A DNA stretch of 46,057 nt from Verrucomicrobiales bacterium (GTDB taxonomy: Bacteria > Verrucomicrobiota > Verrucomicrobiia > Limisphaerales > UBA9464), in NCBI GenBank assembly GCA_027490985.1, contig JAIXXC010000321.1, forward strand, positions 1 through 46,057, read 5' to 3'. The notes beneath the pieces are model-generated. The model did no database searches, had not been told where the DNA came from, and worked only from the letters and a program-made list of their open reading frames with translations. Both the position numbers and the translations under genes were made by a program. Below, one piece after another: positions 1-8,959 of this stretch (within the stretch, counting starts at the first letter, position 1; each line of letters begins with the position of its first letter).

Positions 1-107
1 TCCGTGGCGGTGTTGAAGTTGACCACGTTGGTGGCGGCAAAGGCCGAGCTGCAGACCAGCCCGGCTGCCGTCATCCAGCGCAGCAGGTTTGTTTGTTTAT
101 GACTCAT
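1..107 (-). CDS. N-terminus of a secreted protein (partial, runs off window start)
   Basis: Reverse strand from ATG at 107 reads MSHKQTNLLRWMTAAGLVCSSAFAATNVVNFNTAT..., a typical signal peptide; open to window edge. Confidence 0.6.
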   Translation of the reverse strand, partial: MSHKQTNLLRWMTAAGLVCSSAFAATNVVNFNTAT

Positions 108-272
108 ATGACTCGTTTTCTCCCGGGCGTACCCGCCGACGGCAAATGTCTCGAAACCTTTGCAAGTTCGAGACACTGGCCCACGGCGTAGCACTTCCAG
201 GTTTGGGTGACAAGCCGACCGATACACCCCCCCCGTCGACCTCGCAACCCCTTTTTTACCTGATCCCTCGCC

Positions 273-723
273 GAGCTTACCTGAGTGCGCAGCGCCCGGT
301 CCCGCGGAGCCCCCCAAAAACCGCAGCGGAGCGGGGTCGGGCCGGAGTAAGCACTGGAAGCGATCACCTTCTTCCCCCTCGCGCACCGCGCGAAAGCCCT
401 TCCTCCCCTGAGCTTACCTGCGTGCGCAGCGCCCGGTCCCGCGGAGCCCACCCAAAAACCGCAGCGGAGCGGGGTCGGGCCGGAGCACGCACTGGAAGCG
501 ATCACCCCCTTCCCCTTCGCGCACAGCGCGAAAGCCTTTCCTTCCCCGAGCTTACCTGTGTGCGCAGCGCCTGATCCCGCGGAGCCACCCAAAAACCGCA
601 GCGGAGCGGGGTCGGGCCGGAGTACGCACTGGAAGCGATCACCTTCTTCCCCCTCGCGCACCGCGCGAAAGCCCTTCCTCCCCTGAGCTTACCTGCGTGC
701 GCAGCGCCGGATCCCGCGGAGCC
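273..723 (+). repeat. Tandem array of ~137-138 bp GC-rich units (3 full units plus a partial)
   Basis: GAGCTTACCTG(A/C/T)GTGCGCAGCGCC...CGCAGCGGAGCGGGGTCGGGCCGGAG...TGGAAGCGATCACC...GCGCGAAAGCC recurs with GAGCTTAC at 273, 410, 548 and 685 (period 137/138/137). Confidence 0.95.
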
Positions 724-767
724 AGTTTGAAAGATTCGACCGACACGCTGCGAAGACTGGGCAACGG

Positions 768-1508
768 ATGAACTCACACTCGCTTCGTCGCCTCGTGCAA
801 CCCACGCCTCTCAGCCTGGTGGCCGCGCTTCTGCTGGCCCCGGTCGCCCAAGGACAACTGCTCCTGACCCGATGGGACTTCAACTCCGGCTCAATCCGTC
901 CTCAGACCGGTTCAGGCGAGGCCCGATTGGTCGGCGGAACCTCGGCCACCTTCGCCGCAGGGTACGAGGGTGAAGCCTCGGGAGCCTGGAATCTGAAGGC
1001 CTTCCCGGCTCAGGGAACCCTCCCGGGAACGGCCGGCGCCGAATTCAGCCTGTCCACCACCGACGCCGCCTCGGTGACCGTGTCGTTCCAGATCCGACAC
1101 AGCAACACGTCGGCGAACACCGAGCGGGTGCTCTGGTCGACCGATGGGCTGGTCTTCACCGAGGCCACCCGGTTCACCGTGCCCCCCGCGAGCAGCGGAT
1201 CGGGCGAAACCTGGTATCAGCGCCGCGTGGAACTGCCCTCCGGAGCGGCCCACCAAGCCCAACTGGCCGTACGCATCGTCTCGGACTTCGACTGGGGAGC
1301 CGACGGCCGGTACGCGGCGTCACGACTGGGCTCCAGCTACTCGACTTCGGGCACTTGGCGGTTCGATAACGTTACATTTTCAGCAGTACCCGAACCCGAA
1401 GAGTATGCCGCGATCAGCGCGCTGGCCTTGGTGGGGTGGGGTTTATGGCGGCGGCGGCGACACCATTCCTACCCCTTGCCCCCCACCTATCACCACAAGA
1501 ACGACTGA
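768..1508 (+). CDS. PEP-CTERM sorting domain-containing secreted protein
   Basis: N-terminal signal peptide (SLVAALLLAPVAQGQ) and C-terminal VPEPEEYAAISALALVGWGLWRRRRH: PEP motif, hydrophobic stretch, Arg-rich tail. Confidence 0.88.
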   Translation: MNSHSLRRLVQPTPLSLVAALLLAPVAQGQLLLTRWDFNSGSIRPQTGSGEARLVGGTSATFAAGYEGEASGAWNLKAFPAQGTLPGTAGAEFSLSTTDAASVTVSFQIRHSNTSANTERVLWSTDGLVFTEATRFTVPPASSGSGETWYQRRVELPSGAAHQAQLAVRIVSDFDWGADGRYAASRLGSSYSTSGTWRFDNVTFSAVPEPEEYAAISALALVGWGLWRRRRHHSYPLPPTYHHKND

Positions 1509-1930
1509 TTTTCAGCAACCACTTGCTGATTATCAAGCAATGTCGCCTTCCACGCGGTCACGGTGCCCACCCGGGCAAACTGCTGGGGATCCAGTACGAG
1601 GCGTGACCAGCGGCGGCCGAAGAACCCTCGCTTCACCTCCAGCTCCACGATTTCGGAAGGTCCCGGATTGGATCCGCGCAACTCCATCCGGAGACGGAGC
1701 GGTCCCGAAACCCGAGACGACACCTTCCAGAGGACCTCGAACTGGAGTCCTGCGCGTTTTTCGGGGTGGTTTCGGAGCAATTCCTGATAGGCGTCCCGCT
1801 CATAGAGGCTGGGGGAGAGCGTATGTCGTCCCTGGAAATCCACCCAGTGCGGCAACACCTTGATGACCTTGCCTTCGGCACCCAACAGCACCCCGGCCCA
1901 CAGGCTCAGGGCAAACAGCATCGATTTCAT
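1490..1930 (-). CDS. hypothetical secreted/periplasmic protein
   Basis: 146 aa ORF with signal peptide MKSMLFALSLWAGVLLGAEG; start abuts stop of the upstream ORF (TGAATG). Confidence 0.7.
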   Translation of the reverse strand: MKSMLFALSLWAGVLLGAEGKVIKVLPHWVDFQGRHTLSPSLYERDAYQELLRNHPEKRAGLQFEVLWKVSSRVSGPLRLRMELRGSNPGPSEIVELEVKRGFFGRRWSRLVLDPQQFARVGTVTAWKATLLDNQQVVAENQSFLW

Positions 1931-3079
1931 TCAGAATGGACCGCGTTGCGGAAAAGAGAGAACGGCCGGCCTCGGAGTGAAACCGGGTGACGAGCGGATC
2001 GATGATGACGCATCCGAGGAAGGCGCGGAGAACATCGAGCGCACCGAACCTTCGAATCCTCGGGCAGCGGCTCCGCCCCCCCCGAACGCCCCGAATCCGC
2101 CGTCCGACGAAGCCGCGGCGGCAGCACCTCCGGACTTGGGGAAGAATCCGGCATCCGGAGACGAAAAGGCCGATCCCGGGGCCACGGTCGGATCGAAGCG
2201 CCGACCCGGATCGCCGTCGAACCCGGCTGATGGAGCCACCGGATTGATCACCGCGTCAGCAACCCCCGGGTTCACCAACACCGAACCGGACCCGGACCCG
2301 TTGCCAGGGCCTGTGGATCCGGCAAACCCATCCGTGCCCGATCCCGCCGACTGGGATTTGAACGAGAAGGTACCTCCGGAGGATTCTGTCCGGGAACCGT
2401 TGAACCAGGTCCGATGGTCGGCCTGCGGAGTGAGGATCTCCGAAATGGACTTGGTGGACACGGCTTCCGCGGAAGCGTTGTCCCGGCGGACGGATTCCTG
2501 TCCTTCAGAACGGACCGCGCGCGGTTCGTTCGTGGTCTCTTCAACCGCCAAGCGCCTGCCCTTCCGGGTCTTGGAGGGACCCTCGGAACCCGCCTCTTCG
2601 AAATCATCCTTCCGATCCGAATCGTTCCGGGAGCGGCGGGCACGACCCCGCTCACGACTGAAATTGGGGATCTCTTCATCGGAACCCCGCTTGCCGTCGG
2701 CCTCGATGTCGTCGGATTTCTGCACTTCACGAGGTTTCACCGCACCGGGTTCCACCAACCAGTTCTTCTTGCGGTCGTACTCATCCATCAGCCGCTGCTG
2801 GGCCTTCGGATCGAGACTGGGAATGGTGGCCGCGGACGGATTGGGCAAGGGCACATCGATGGCCCCTCCCAGAGAATTGCCGGCCCGAAACACATCGAAC
2901 TGACGGTTGCGGAGCAACTTGTTCATGGCTCCCACCCGTTCGGCCTCGGACTGGAGACGCGACCCCGAAATCTCGTCGGTCCGCAAGGCCCCGGAGGTTT
3001 GCGCTTTGTCGCCCCCCAAGGCCGGCAACAGGGCCAGGCCTGCGACGACGAGCATGGAAGAGACTCTGCCGCGGTTCAT
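1931..3079 (-). CDS. hypothetical exported protein with long low-complexity Gly/Ser/Pro/Ala region
   Basis: 382 aa; N-terminal signal-like MNRGRVSSMLVVAGLALLPALGG; disordered C-terminal half; directly precedes 1490-1930. Confidence 0.65.
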   Translation of the reverse strand: MNRGRVSSMLVVAGLALLPALGGDKAQTSGALRTDEISGSRLQSEAERVGAMNKLLRNRQFDVFRAGNSLGGAIDVPLPNPSAATIPSLDPKAQQRLMDEYDRKKNWLVEPGAVKPREVQKSDDIEADGKRGSDEEIPNFSRERGRARRSRNDSDRKDDFEEAGSEGPSKTRKGRRLAVEETTNEPRAVRSEGQESVRRDNASAEAVSTKSISEILTPQADHRTWFNGSRTESSGGTFSFKSQSAGSGTDGFAGSTGPGNGSGSGSVLVNPGVADAVINPVAPSAGFDGDPGRRFDPTVAPGSAFSSPDAGFFPKSGGAAAAASSDGGFGAFGGGGAAARGFEGSVRSMFSAPSSDASSSIRSSPGFTPRPAVLSFPQRGPF

Positions 3080-3187
3080 GCCCGATAGTTAAGGCCGGGA
3101 GCGGACCGTCGTCAAAGGCCTTTGCGAAGCATCCCCGCTCCGCCTCTCCAACGACGGACCCAGAGTCTCCTCAAGACCCTCAGACCC

Positions 3188-3832
3188 TCAGGACTTTGGA
3201 CTCCCAAACGATTCGCAAAAGCGGGAAGCCCGCTGACGGAACCAATCCCAGTTCCCAGCGGCCACCTGACGCGGATCGAACAGGGGGCTCCCGACCCCGA
3301 AGGCATCGGCCCCGGCGTCGCGGAAGGCCGGCAATGTCTCGACCGTCACCCCGCCCGTCGGCATCAACCGGATCTCCGGGAAGGGGGCCTTCACCGCGCG
3401 CAGATGGCCGGGCCCCAGTTGATCGGCTGGAAACACCTTCACCAGAGAGGCACCGAGGTTCCAGGCCGTGAAGATCTCGGTCGGTGTCATGGCTCCCGGC
3501 ATGACCGGCACACCGCGGTCGACACAGGCGCGGATGACCTCGGGCAGGACGACCGGAGTGACGATGAAACTCGCCCCGGCCTCCAGGGCCAGATCGAGGC
3601 CCTGCATCGAGGTGACCGTGCCGGCGCCCACATTGCCGCGAGGGCCGAGCAGATCCCGGGTCAGGCGGATGAGATCGGCGGCACCTGGGCTGTTCAGCGT
3701 CACCTCCAGATTGACCAGTCCTCCCTCCACCACCGCAGGCACCAGATGCTCGACCTGATCCCGGGGAAAGAAGCGGAGGATGCCGACGATCGGCATCGAG
3801 CGGAACAGCGTGTCGTTGAAAGGCGTGATCAT
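3188..3832 (-). CDS. bifunctional KDPG/KHG-type aldolase (2-dehydro-3-deoxyphosphogluconate / -galactonate aldolase)
   Basis: PIVGILRF..., NLEVTLNSP, VGAGTVTS, FIVTPVVLPEVI, VKVFPADQLGP, MPTGGV: KDPG aldolase family motifs. Confidence 0.9.
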   Translation of the reverse strand: MITPFNDTLFRSMPIVGILRFFPRDQVEHLVPAVVEGGLVNLEVTLNSPGAADLIRLTRDLLGPRGNVGAGTVTSMQGLDLALEAGASFIVTPVVLPEVIRACVDRGVPVMPGAMTPTEIFTAWNLGASLVKVFPADQLGPGHLRAVKAPFPEIRLMPTGGVTVETLPAFRDAGADAFGVGSPLFDPRQVAAGNWDWFRQRASRFCESFGSPKS

Positions 3833-3865
3833 CGGACAACTCGGAAGACTCTTCAGGCCATGGGA

Positions 3866-4768
3866 TCAACCGCCCGAGACCGGGAACAGTCGTTTCCAGA
3901 GCCGACGCTGCCCCAATTCGGCCAGTCCGTCGACCTCGATGGCACTCCAACGGGCGGCCAGGCCGCAGTCGACGGCGGCCCGGGTGTAGGCCTCCCTGAG
4001 CACCTCGCCCGCCGCCACGACGATCAGCCCGGTTCCGGTGGCCAGCGGGCGCAGTTCGGAGCCGATCAGCACGCCACTGAGGAACGACCGATTCGAAGCG
4101 GCGGTGCAGGCCGACAACACCTGACGAGCTCTGACCTGGAACAGGGCTGCGGTGGGTCCGAGCCGGGCCGACGCGGCGACGCCGTCCCGGAAGGCGTCGG
4201 GATCGGTCGGTGCCGCAGGCCCGACCGAGTGGCGCAACACGCTGTGCTGGGCGAGCACCTCGAAGAGTTCGCCGGTCATGAAGGTGGTGATGGCCTTGAG
4301 CAGTCCCGACTCCAGACGCAGATGCTTGGAGTGGGTTCCCGGCAGGATCAGGGTGACCGCGGCGTGCGCCCCCGGACCCTGTTGCTCGGCCCAGCCGAGG
4401 AGCTGGGTTTCTTCGCCTCGCATCATGTCCTCGTCACCCCGGACCCCCGAGATCAGATACACCCCCGGCTCCACCCAGTCTCCCACCACGCCGGAGCCGT
4501 CGAGCGCGAAGGGCATCGAGGCATAGGGCAACTCCCGCCAACCGAGGCTCGAACTGGCCATGCCCGAGACCATGACGGGCAGTCCGCAGGGAGCCCCCAA
4601 CCGCTGCAACGCCCCTTGAAGCGCCTGACGAAAGATCGAAGCCCGATCACCGCCCCGGGCCGCCAGGCTCGCCACCCCCTCCTCGGAAGCCGTTTCCCGA
4701 AGCCCCTCGGGCCCACGCCATCGGAGACGCAGGCGCGAGGTTCCCCAGTCGCAGGCGATGAAGTTCAT
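3866..4768 (-). CDS. dgoK: 2-dehydro-3-deoxygalactonokinase (DgoK-like)
   Basis: Start at MNFIACDWGTSRLRLRWRG; VMVSGMASSSLGWRELPYASMP; ISGVRGDEDMMRGEETQLLG; LPGTHSKHL. ATGA overlap with upstream gene. Confidence 0.9.
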   Translation of the reverse strand: MNFIACDWGTSRLRLRWRGPEGLRETASEEGVASLAARGGDRASIFRQALQGALQRLGAPCGLPVMVSGMASSSLGWRELPYASMPFALDGSGVVGDWVEPGVYLISGVRGDEDMMRGEETQLLGWAEQQGPGAHAAVTLILPGTHSKHLRLESGLLKAITTFMTGELFEVLAQHSVLRHSVGPAAPTDPDAFRDGVAASARLGPTAALFQVRARQVLSACTAASNRSFLSGVLIGSELRPLATGTGLIVVAAGEVLREAYTRAAVDCGLAARWSAIEVDGLAELGQRRLWKRLFPVSGG

Positions 4769-5667
4769 CGGGCGGCCTTCCAGCGCGCCCATTCGAGACC
4801 CGGCCGATCGACACGGAAACTCACCAGGCGCTTCGCATGGGCCTCGGTGACCACCACGGTGCATCCGTCATCGCCCCCGAAACACAGGTTGGTCGGATTC
4901 GGACCCAGCACGTCGATCTCGCGAATCACCTCACCGGCGGGGGAGATCTTGACCACGGTCCCCTTGCCATGGCGGGTCGCATACAGGTTGCCGTCGATGT
5001 CGCAGCGCATGCCGTCGAAGCCATGATCCGGGAACTCCTTGAAGAGGCGGCGGCGGCCCAATCGACCGTCGGCCTCGAGGTCGAAGACCCAGATGCGTCG
5101 CTGGACGCTTTCGTTGACGTACAGCCTCCGGCCATCGGGGCTCACCTCGATGCCATTGGTCGTGCCCATGGCTTCGGCCTCGCGATGAGCCCTGCCCTGC
5201 GTGTCGATCCGCCAGATCTGGCCGGTGCCGTCTTTCCAGTTCGGGTCGCTGGCATACAGGGTGCCATCGGCGGCGATGGCCAGGTCGTTGGGCTGATTCA
5301 TCCGTGGTTCGTGCACGACCGTCACCCGTTCCCGCGTCACCGGATCGATCCGGTGGACCTTGTGCCCGGTGTAGTCCGCGACGTACATCCGGCCGGCCCG
5401 GTCGAATCGGATTCCGTTGCCCGCGCTCCCCTCGGGCAGCGCGACAAAGCGTTCGGCCCATCCGTCGGGCGTCACGCGGGCGATGTTCCGGGGATCACCG
5501 AACCCCACGCAGTACACCACCCCGGCGCGGTCGCAGGCGGGCCCTTCGATGCCCCCGGTGAAGCCCTCCGACGCGAAGATCTTGGCCGACCACAATGTCT
5601 GGGACCAAGCAGGAAGGGCCAACGTGAAGACCATAACGCCGATCGCGCGGAACCCGGTGGGAATCAT
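4765..5667 (-). CDS. SMP-30/gluconolactonase/LRE family protein with signal peptide
   Basis: MIPTGFRAIGVMVFTLALPAWSQ signal; EGPACDRAGVVYCVGF, NGIRFDRAGRMYVADY, QPNDLAIAADGTLYASDP, GIEVSPDGRRLYVNES, DGMRCDIDGNLYA repeats. Confidence 0.88.
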   Translation of the reverse strand: MIPTGFRAIGVMVFTLALPAWSQTLWSAKIFASEGFTGGIEGPACDRAGVVYCVGFGDPRNIARVTPDGWAERFVALPEGSAGNGIRFDRAGRMYVADYTGHKVHRIDPVTRERVTVVHEPRMNQPNDLAIAADGTLYASDPNWKDGTGQIWRIDTQGRAHREAEAMGTTNGIEVSPDGRRLYVNESVQRRIWVFDLEADGRLGRRRLFKEFPDHGFDGMRCDIDGNLYATRHGKGTVVKISPAGEVIREIDVLGPNPTNLCFGGDDGCTVVVTEAHAKRLVSFRVDRPGLEWARWKAAR

Positions 5668-5763
5668 GGATCCACGATGCCGTGACGGACTCCAGAGCGC
5701 CAGCCGCCAGAGGTCTGTGGGCCATGCCTGGCATCCGGAAACTCTCCCTTCAGCGAAACGGCG

Positions 5764-8700
5764 CTAGCGGGAGTTCCTGCGGCCCACCCGCTTCATGATC
5801 TCGACATAGAACACCGGCGTGAGGAACAGACCGAAGACGGTGACTCCGATCATGCCGGCGAACACGGCAACCCCCATGGCCTGACGCATCTCGGCACCGG
5901 CGCCCGTGGAAACCACCAACGGATAGACGCCGGCGATGAAGGCGATGGAGGTCATGAGAATCGGTCGGAGGCGCAGCCTGCAGGCCTCCAGGGCCGCCGA
6001 CACCGGATCGGCGCCTTCGCGCTGCCTCTCCCGGGCGAACTCCACGATGAGGATGGCGTTCTTGCAGGCCAACCCCACCAGAACGATCAACCCGATCTGG
6101 GTGAAGATGTTGTTGTCGGACCCCTTGAGCAGCACGCCGACCATGGCGCTGAGCAGGGTCATCGGCACGATCAGGATGATCACCAGCGGCAGACTCAGGC
6201 TCTCGTACTGCGCCGCCAGCACCAGGAACACCAGAAGGAGGCACAGGGGGAAGATGTACACGGCCGTGTTGCCGGCGATCCGCTGCTGGTAGGTCAACTC
6301 GGTCCACTCGTAAGCCATACCCGGAGGCAGCGTCTGTTTGACCAACCCTTCGATGAAGGCCTCGGCCTGCCCGGAGCTGTACCCCGGGGCCGGCGCCCCG
6401 TTGATCTCGGCCGCCGGATACCCGTTGTAGCGCATCACGCGATCGGGACCGAAGGCCTCCCGCACCGAGACCAGGGTGCCGATGGGCACCATCTGGCCCC
6501 GCTCGTTGCGGACCTTGAGGCGTCGGATGTCGTCGGCCCCGTCACGGAATCGCGAATCGGCCTGGGCCATCACCTGATAGGTGCGACCGAACTGGTTGAA
6601 GTCGTTCACGTAGAGCGAGCCCAGGTAGATCTGGAGCGTCTCGAAAAGCCCGCTCAACGACACTCCCATGGACTTGGCCTTCACCCGGTCCACGTCGAGG
6701 TCGATCTGGGGCACGTTGATCTGGTAGGTCGAGTAGACGCCCTGCAGCACATTGGTGGCGTAGGCCGCACCGATGGTTCCCCAGGTGGCTCCGTACAGCG
6801 CTTCGGGCCCGAGATTGGCCCGGTCTTCGATGTACATCTTGAAGCCGCCTCCGGTGCTCAGACCATTCACCGCCGGCGCATTGATCACGATCATCCGGGC
6901 CTCCTGGATCTCTCCGAACGCCTGGTACAAGCGGCCGATGATGGCGTTGGCCGAGAGATCCGGACTCCGGCGCTTCTCGAAGTCGTCGAGGGTGATGAAG
7001 GCGATGCCCGAGTTGGGGCTGGCGGTGAAGCCGTTCGGAGACAGACCGGGGAAGGCCACCGACGCCGCGACGCCCGGGACCTTGAGGGCCAGATCGCTCA
7101 TGCGGCGGATGACCGCGTCGGTCCGGTCGAGGGAGGCCGCGTCGGGCAACTGGGCCACACAAATGAGGAACTGCTTGTCTTGCGACGGGATGAATCCCGC
7201 GGGCACCGCCTGGAAGAGCCGTCCCGTGAGGAAGATCAACCCGACATAGACCGCCAGAGCCACCGCGCTCACGCGGATCACCCGGGCGACCGCGGTGGAA
7301 TACCGCTTCGAAGCCCAGTCGAAGAAGCGGTTGAAGGGGTTGAAAAACCAACCCAGCAACCGGTCGAGGACCCGCGTGAGCCCATCCTTGGGCGCGTGAT
7401 GTCCCCGCAACAGCAGGGCCGACAACGCCGGGGAGAGGGTCAGGGAATTGAAGGCCGAGATCACCGTCGAGATGGCGATGGTGATGGCGAACTGCTTGTA
7501 GAACATCCCGCTCAGGCCGCTGATGAAGGCCGTGGGGATGAACACCGCGCACAGGACCAGCGCGGTGGCGACAATCGGCCCGGTCACTTCGTCCATCGCC
7601 CGGCGCGTGGCCTCGATCGGCGACAGGCCCAGGGCGATGTTCCGCTCCACGTTCTCCACCACCACGATGGCGTCGTCGACCACGATGCCGATGGCCAGCA
7701 CCAGACCGAACAGGGAAAGCGCGTTGATGGAGAACCCCAGCGCCGACATGACGGCGAAGGTGCCCACCAGCGACACGGGCACGGCGGCCAGCGGGATGAT
7801 CGAAGCCCGCCAGGTCTGGAGGAAGACCAGCACCACCAGCACCACCAGGAGGATGGCCTCGAAGAGCGTGTGGATGACCGCATCGATGGACTTCTTGACG
7901 AAGACCGTGGGGTCGTAGGCCACCGCGTAGTCGAGGCCCCGGGGAAAATTCTTCTTCAACGTCTCCATCGTGGCCCGCACTTCCTGCGACAGGCGCAACG
8001 CGTTGGATCCCGGCTGCTGGAAGATCGGAATGGCCACCGCGGAGCGGTTGTTGAGCAGCGACCGCAGGGCGAATTCCCCGGCCCCCAACTCCACGCGGGC
8101 CACATCCTTCAACAGCAGGGTTTCACCGTGCGCACCGCGCTTCACCACGATGTTGCCGAACTCCTCGACCGAGACGAGTCGACCGCGCGTGTTGATCTGA
8201 AGCTCGAAGGCCACCGGACTCTGGACCGGCTGCTGGCCCACCGCTCCGGCCGCCACCTGCATGTTCTGCTCACGGATGGCATTGACCACGTCGCCCGGAG
8301 CCATGCCCCGGGTGGCCAACCGCTCCGGATCGAGCCACACCCGCATGGCGTAGTCGCCCGAGCCGAAGAGCTGCACCTGCCCGACCCCGTCGATGCGGGC
8401 CAGCACATCCTTGACCTGCAGGGTGGCGTAGTTGCGCACGAAGATGTCGTCGTAGGTGTCATCCGGGGAATAGAGATGCACCACCATCGTGAGATCCGGC
8501 GTGGACTTGAGGGTCAGCACCCCCAGTCGGCGCACCTCTTCGGGCAGTTTGGGCAGGGCCTGCGACACGCGGTTCTGGACGAGCTGCTGGGCCTGGTCGA
8601 TGTCGGTGCCCAGTTTGAAGGTCACCGTGAGGGTCATGACCCCGTCGCTGGTGGCCTGGGAGAACGTGTAGAGCGAATTCTCCACTCCGTTGAGCTGCTG

Positions 8701-8904
8701 TTCCAGCGGCACCGACACCGTCTCGGAGATGGTCTTCGGGTTGGCCCCCGGATACACCGCACGCACGACGACCTGGGGCGGCACGACCTCGGGGTACTCG
8801 CTGATGGGCAGCCGGTACATCGAGACCAGGCCGACCAGGAAGATGAGCACCGAGAGCACTCCGGCGAAGATCGGACGCTGGATGAAAAAGTGGGAGAATC
8901 TCAT
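5764..8904 (-). CDS. efflux RND transporter permease subunit (HAE1/AcrB-like)
   Basis: 1046 aa; FFIQRPIFAGVLSVLIFLVG; EYPEVVPPQVVVRAVYPGANPKTISETV; LAIGIVVDDAIVVVENVERN; GLACKNAILIVEFARE. Confidence 0.96.
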   Translation of the reverse strand: MRFSHFFIQRPIFAGVLSVLIFLVGLVSMYRLPISEYPEVVPPQVVVRAVYPGANPKTISETVSVPLEQQLNGVENSLYTFSQATSDGVMTLTVTFKLGTDIDQAQQLVQNRVSQALPKLPEEVRRLGVLTLKSTPDLTMVVHLYSPDDTYDDIFVRNYATLQVKDVLARIDGVGQVQLFGSGDYAMRVWLDPERLATRGMAPGDVVNAIREQNMQVAAGAVGQQPVQSPVAFELQINTRGRLVSVEEFGNIVVKRGAHGETLLLKDVARVELGAGEFALRSLLNNRSAVAIPIFQQPGSNALRLSQEVRATMETLKKNFPRGLDYAVAYDPTVFVKKSIDAVIHTLFEAILLVVLVVLVFLQTWRASIIPLAAVPVSLVGTFAVMSALGFSINALSLFGLVLAIGIVVDDAIVVVENVERNIALGLSPIEATRRAMDEVTGPIVATALVLCAVFIPTAFISGLSGMFYKQFAITIAISTVISAFNSLTLSPALSALLLRGHHAPKDGLTRVLDRLLGWFFNPFNRFFDWASKRYSTAVARVIRVSAVALAVYVGLIFLTGRLFQAVPAGFIPSQDKQFLICVAQLPDAASLDRTDAVIRRMSDLALKVPGVAASVAFPGLSPNGFTASPNSGIAFITLDDFEKRRSPDLSANAIIGRLYQAFGEIQEARMIVINAPAVNGLSTGGGFKMYIEDRANLGPEALYGATWGTIGAAYATNVLQGVYSTYQINVPQIDLDVDRVKAKSMGVSLSGLFETLQIYLGSLYVNDFNQFGRTYQVMAQADSRFRDGADDIRRLKVRNERGQMVPIGTLVSVREAFGPDRVMRYNGYPAAEINGAPAPGYSSGQAEAFIEGLVKQTLPPGMAYEWTELTYQQRIAGNTAVYIFPLCLLLVFLVLAAQYESLSLPLVIILIVPMTLLSAMVGVLLKGSDNNIFTQIGLIVLVGLACKNAILIVEFARERQREGADPVSAALEACRLRLRPILMTSIAFIAGVYPLVVSTGAGAEMRQAMGVAVFAGMIGVTVFGLFLTPVFYVEIMKRVGRRNSR

Positions 8905-8959
8905 GGGACCCGGTTCAGAGCGGAAGTTCGGAGGAACGGGGAGCGAGAAGCGACGAACC

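Noticed and set aside
148-185. Sigma-54 (-24/-12) promoter upstream of the 1-107 gene
   Set aside because: A TTGCA is present but the GG-N10-GC spacing does not fit.
273-723. CRISPR array
   Set aside because: Units are 137-138 bp and similar throughout; no short repeat/unique spacer alternation and no cas genes.
89-777. Overlapping ORFs in the repeat array (161, 185 and 91 aa) with repeated peptides such as VIASSACSGPTPLRCGFW
   Set aside because: Open frames exist on both strands purely from the GC-rich repeat units; no domain or start context, so treated as spurious.
1512-1529. Hairpin TCAGCAA-CCAC-TTGCTGA as terminator
   Set aside because: Short stem inside the 3' end of the 1490-1930 CDS with no convincing T-run; likely chance.
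3122-5026. 634-aa + strand ORF
   Set aside because: Antisense shadow of the aldolase, DgoK and lactonase genes; composition is Arg/Gly/His-rich with no motifs.
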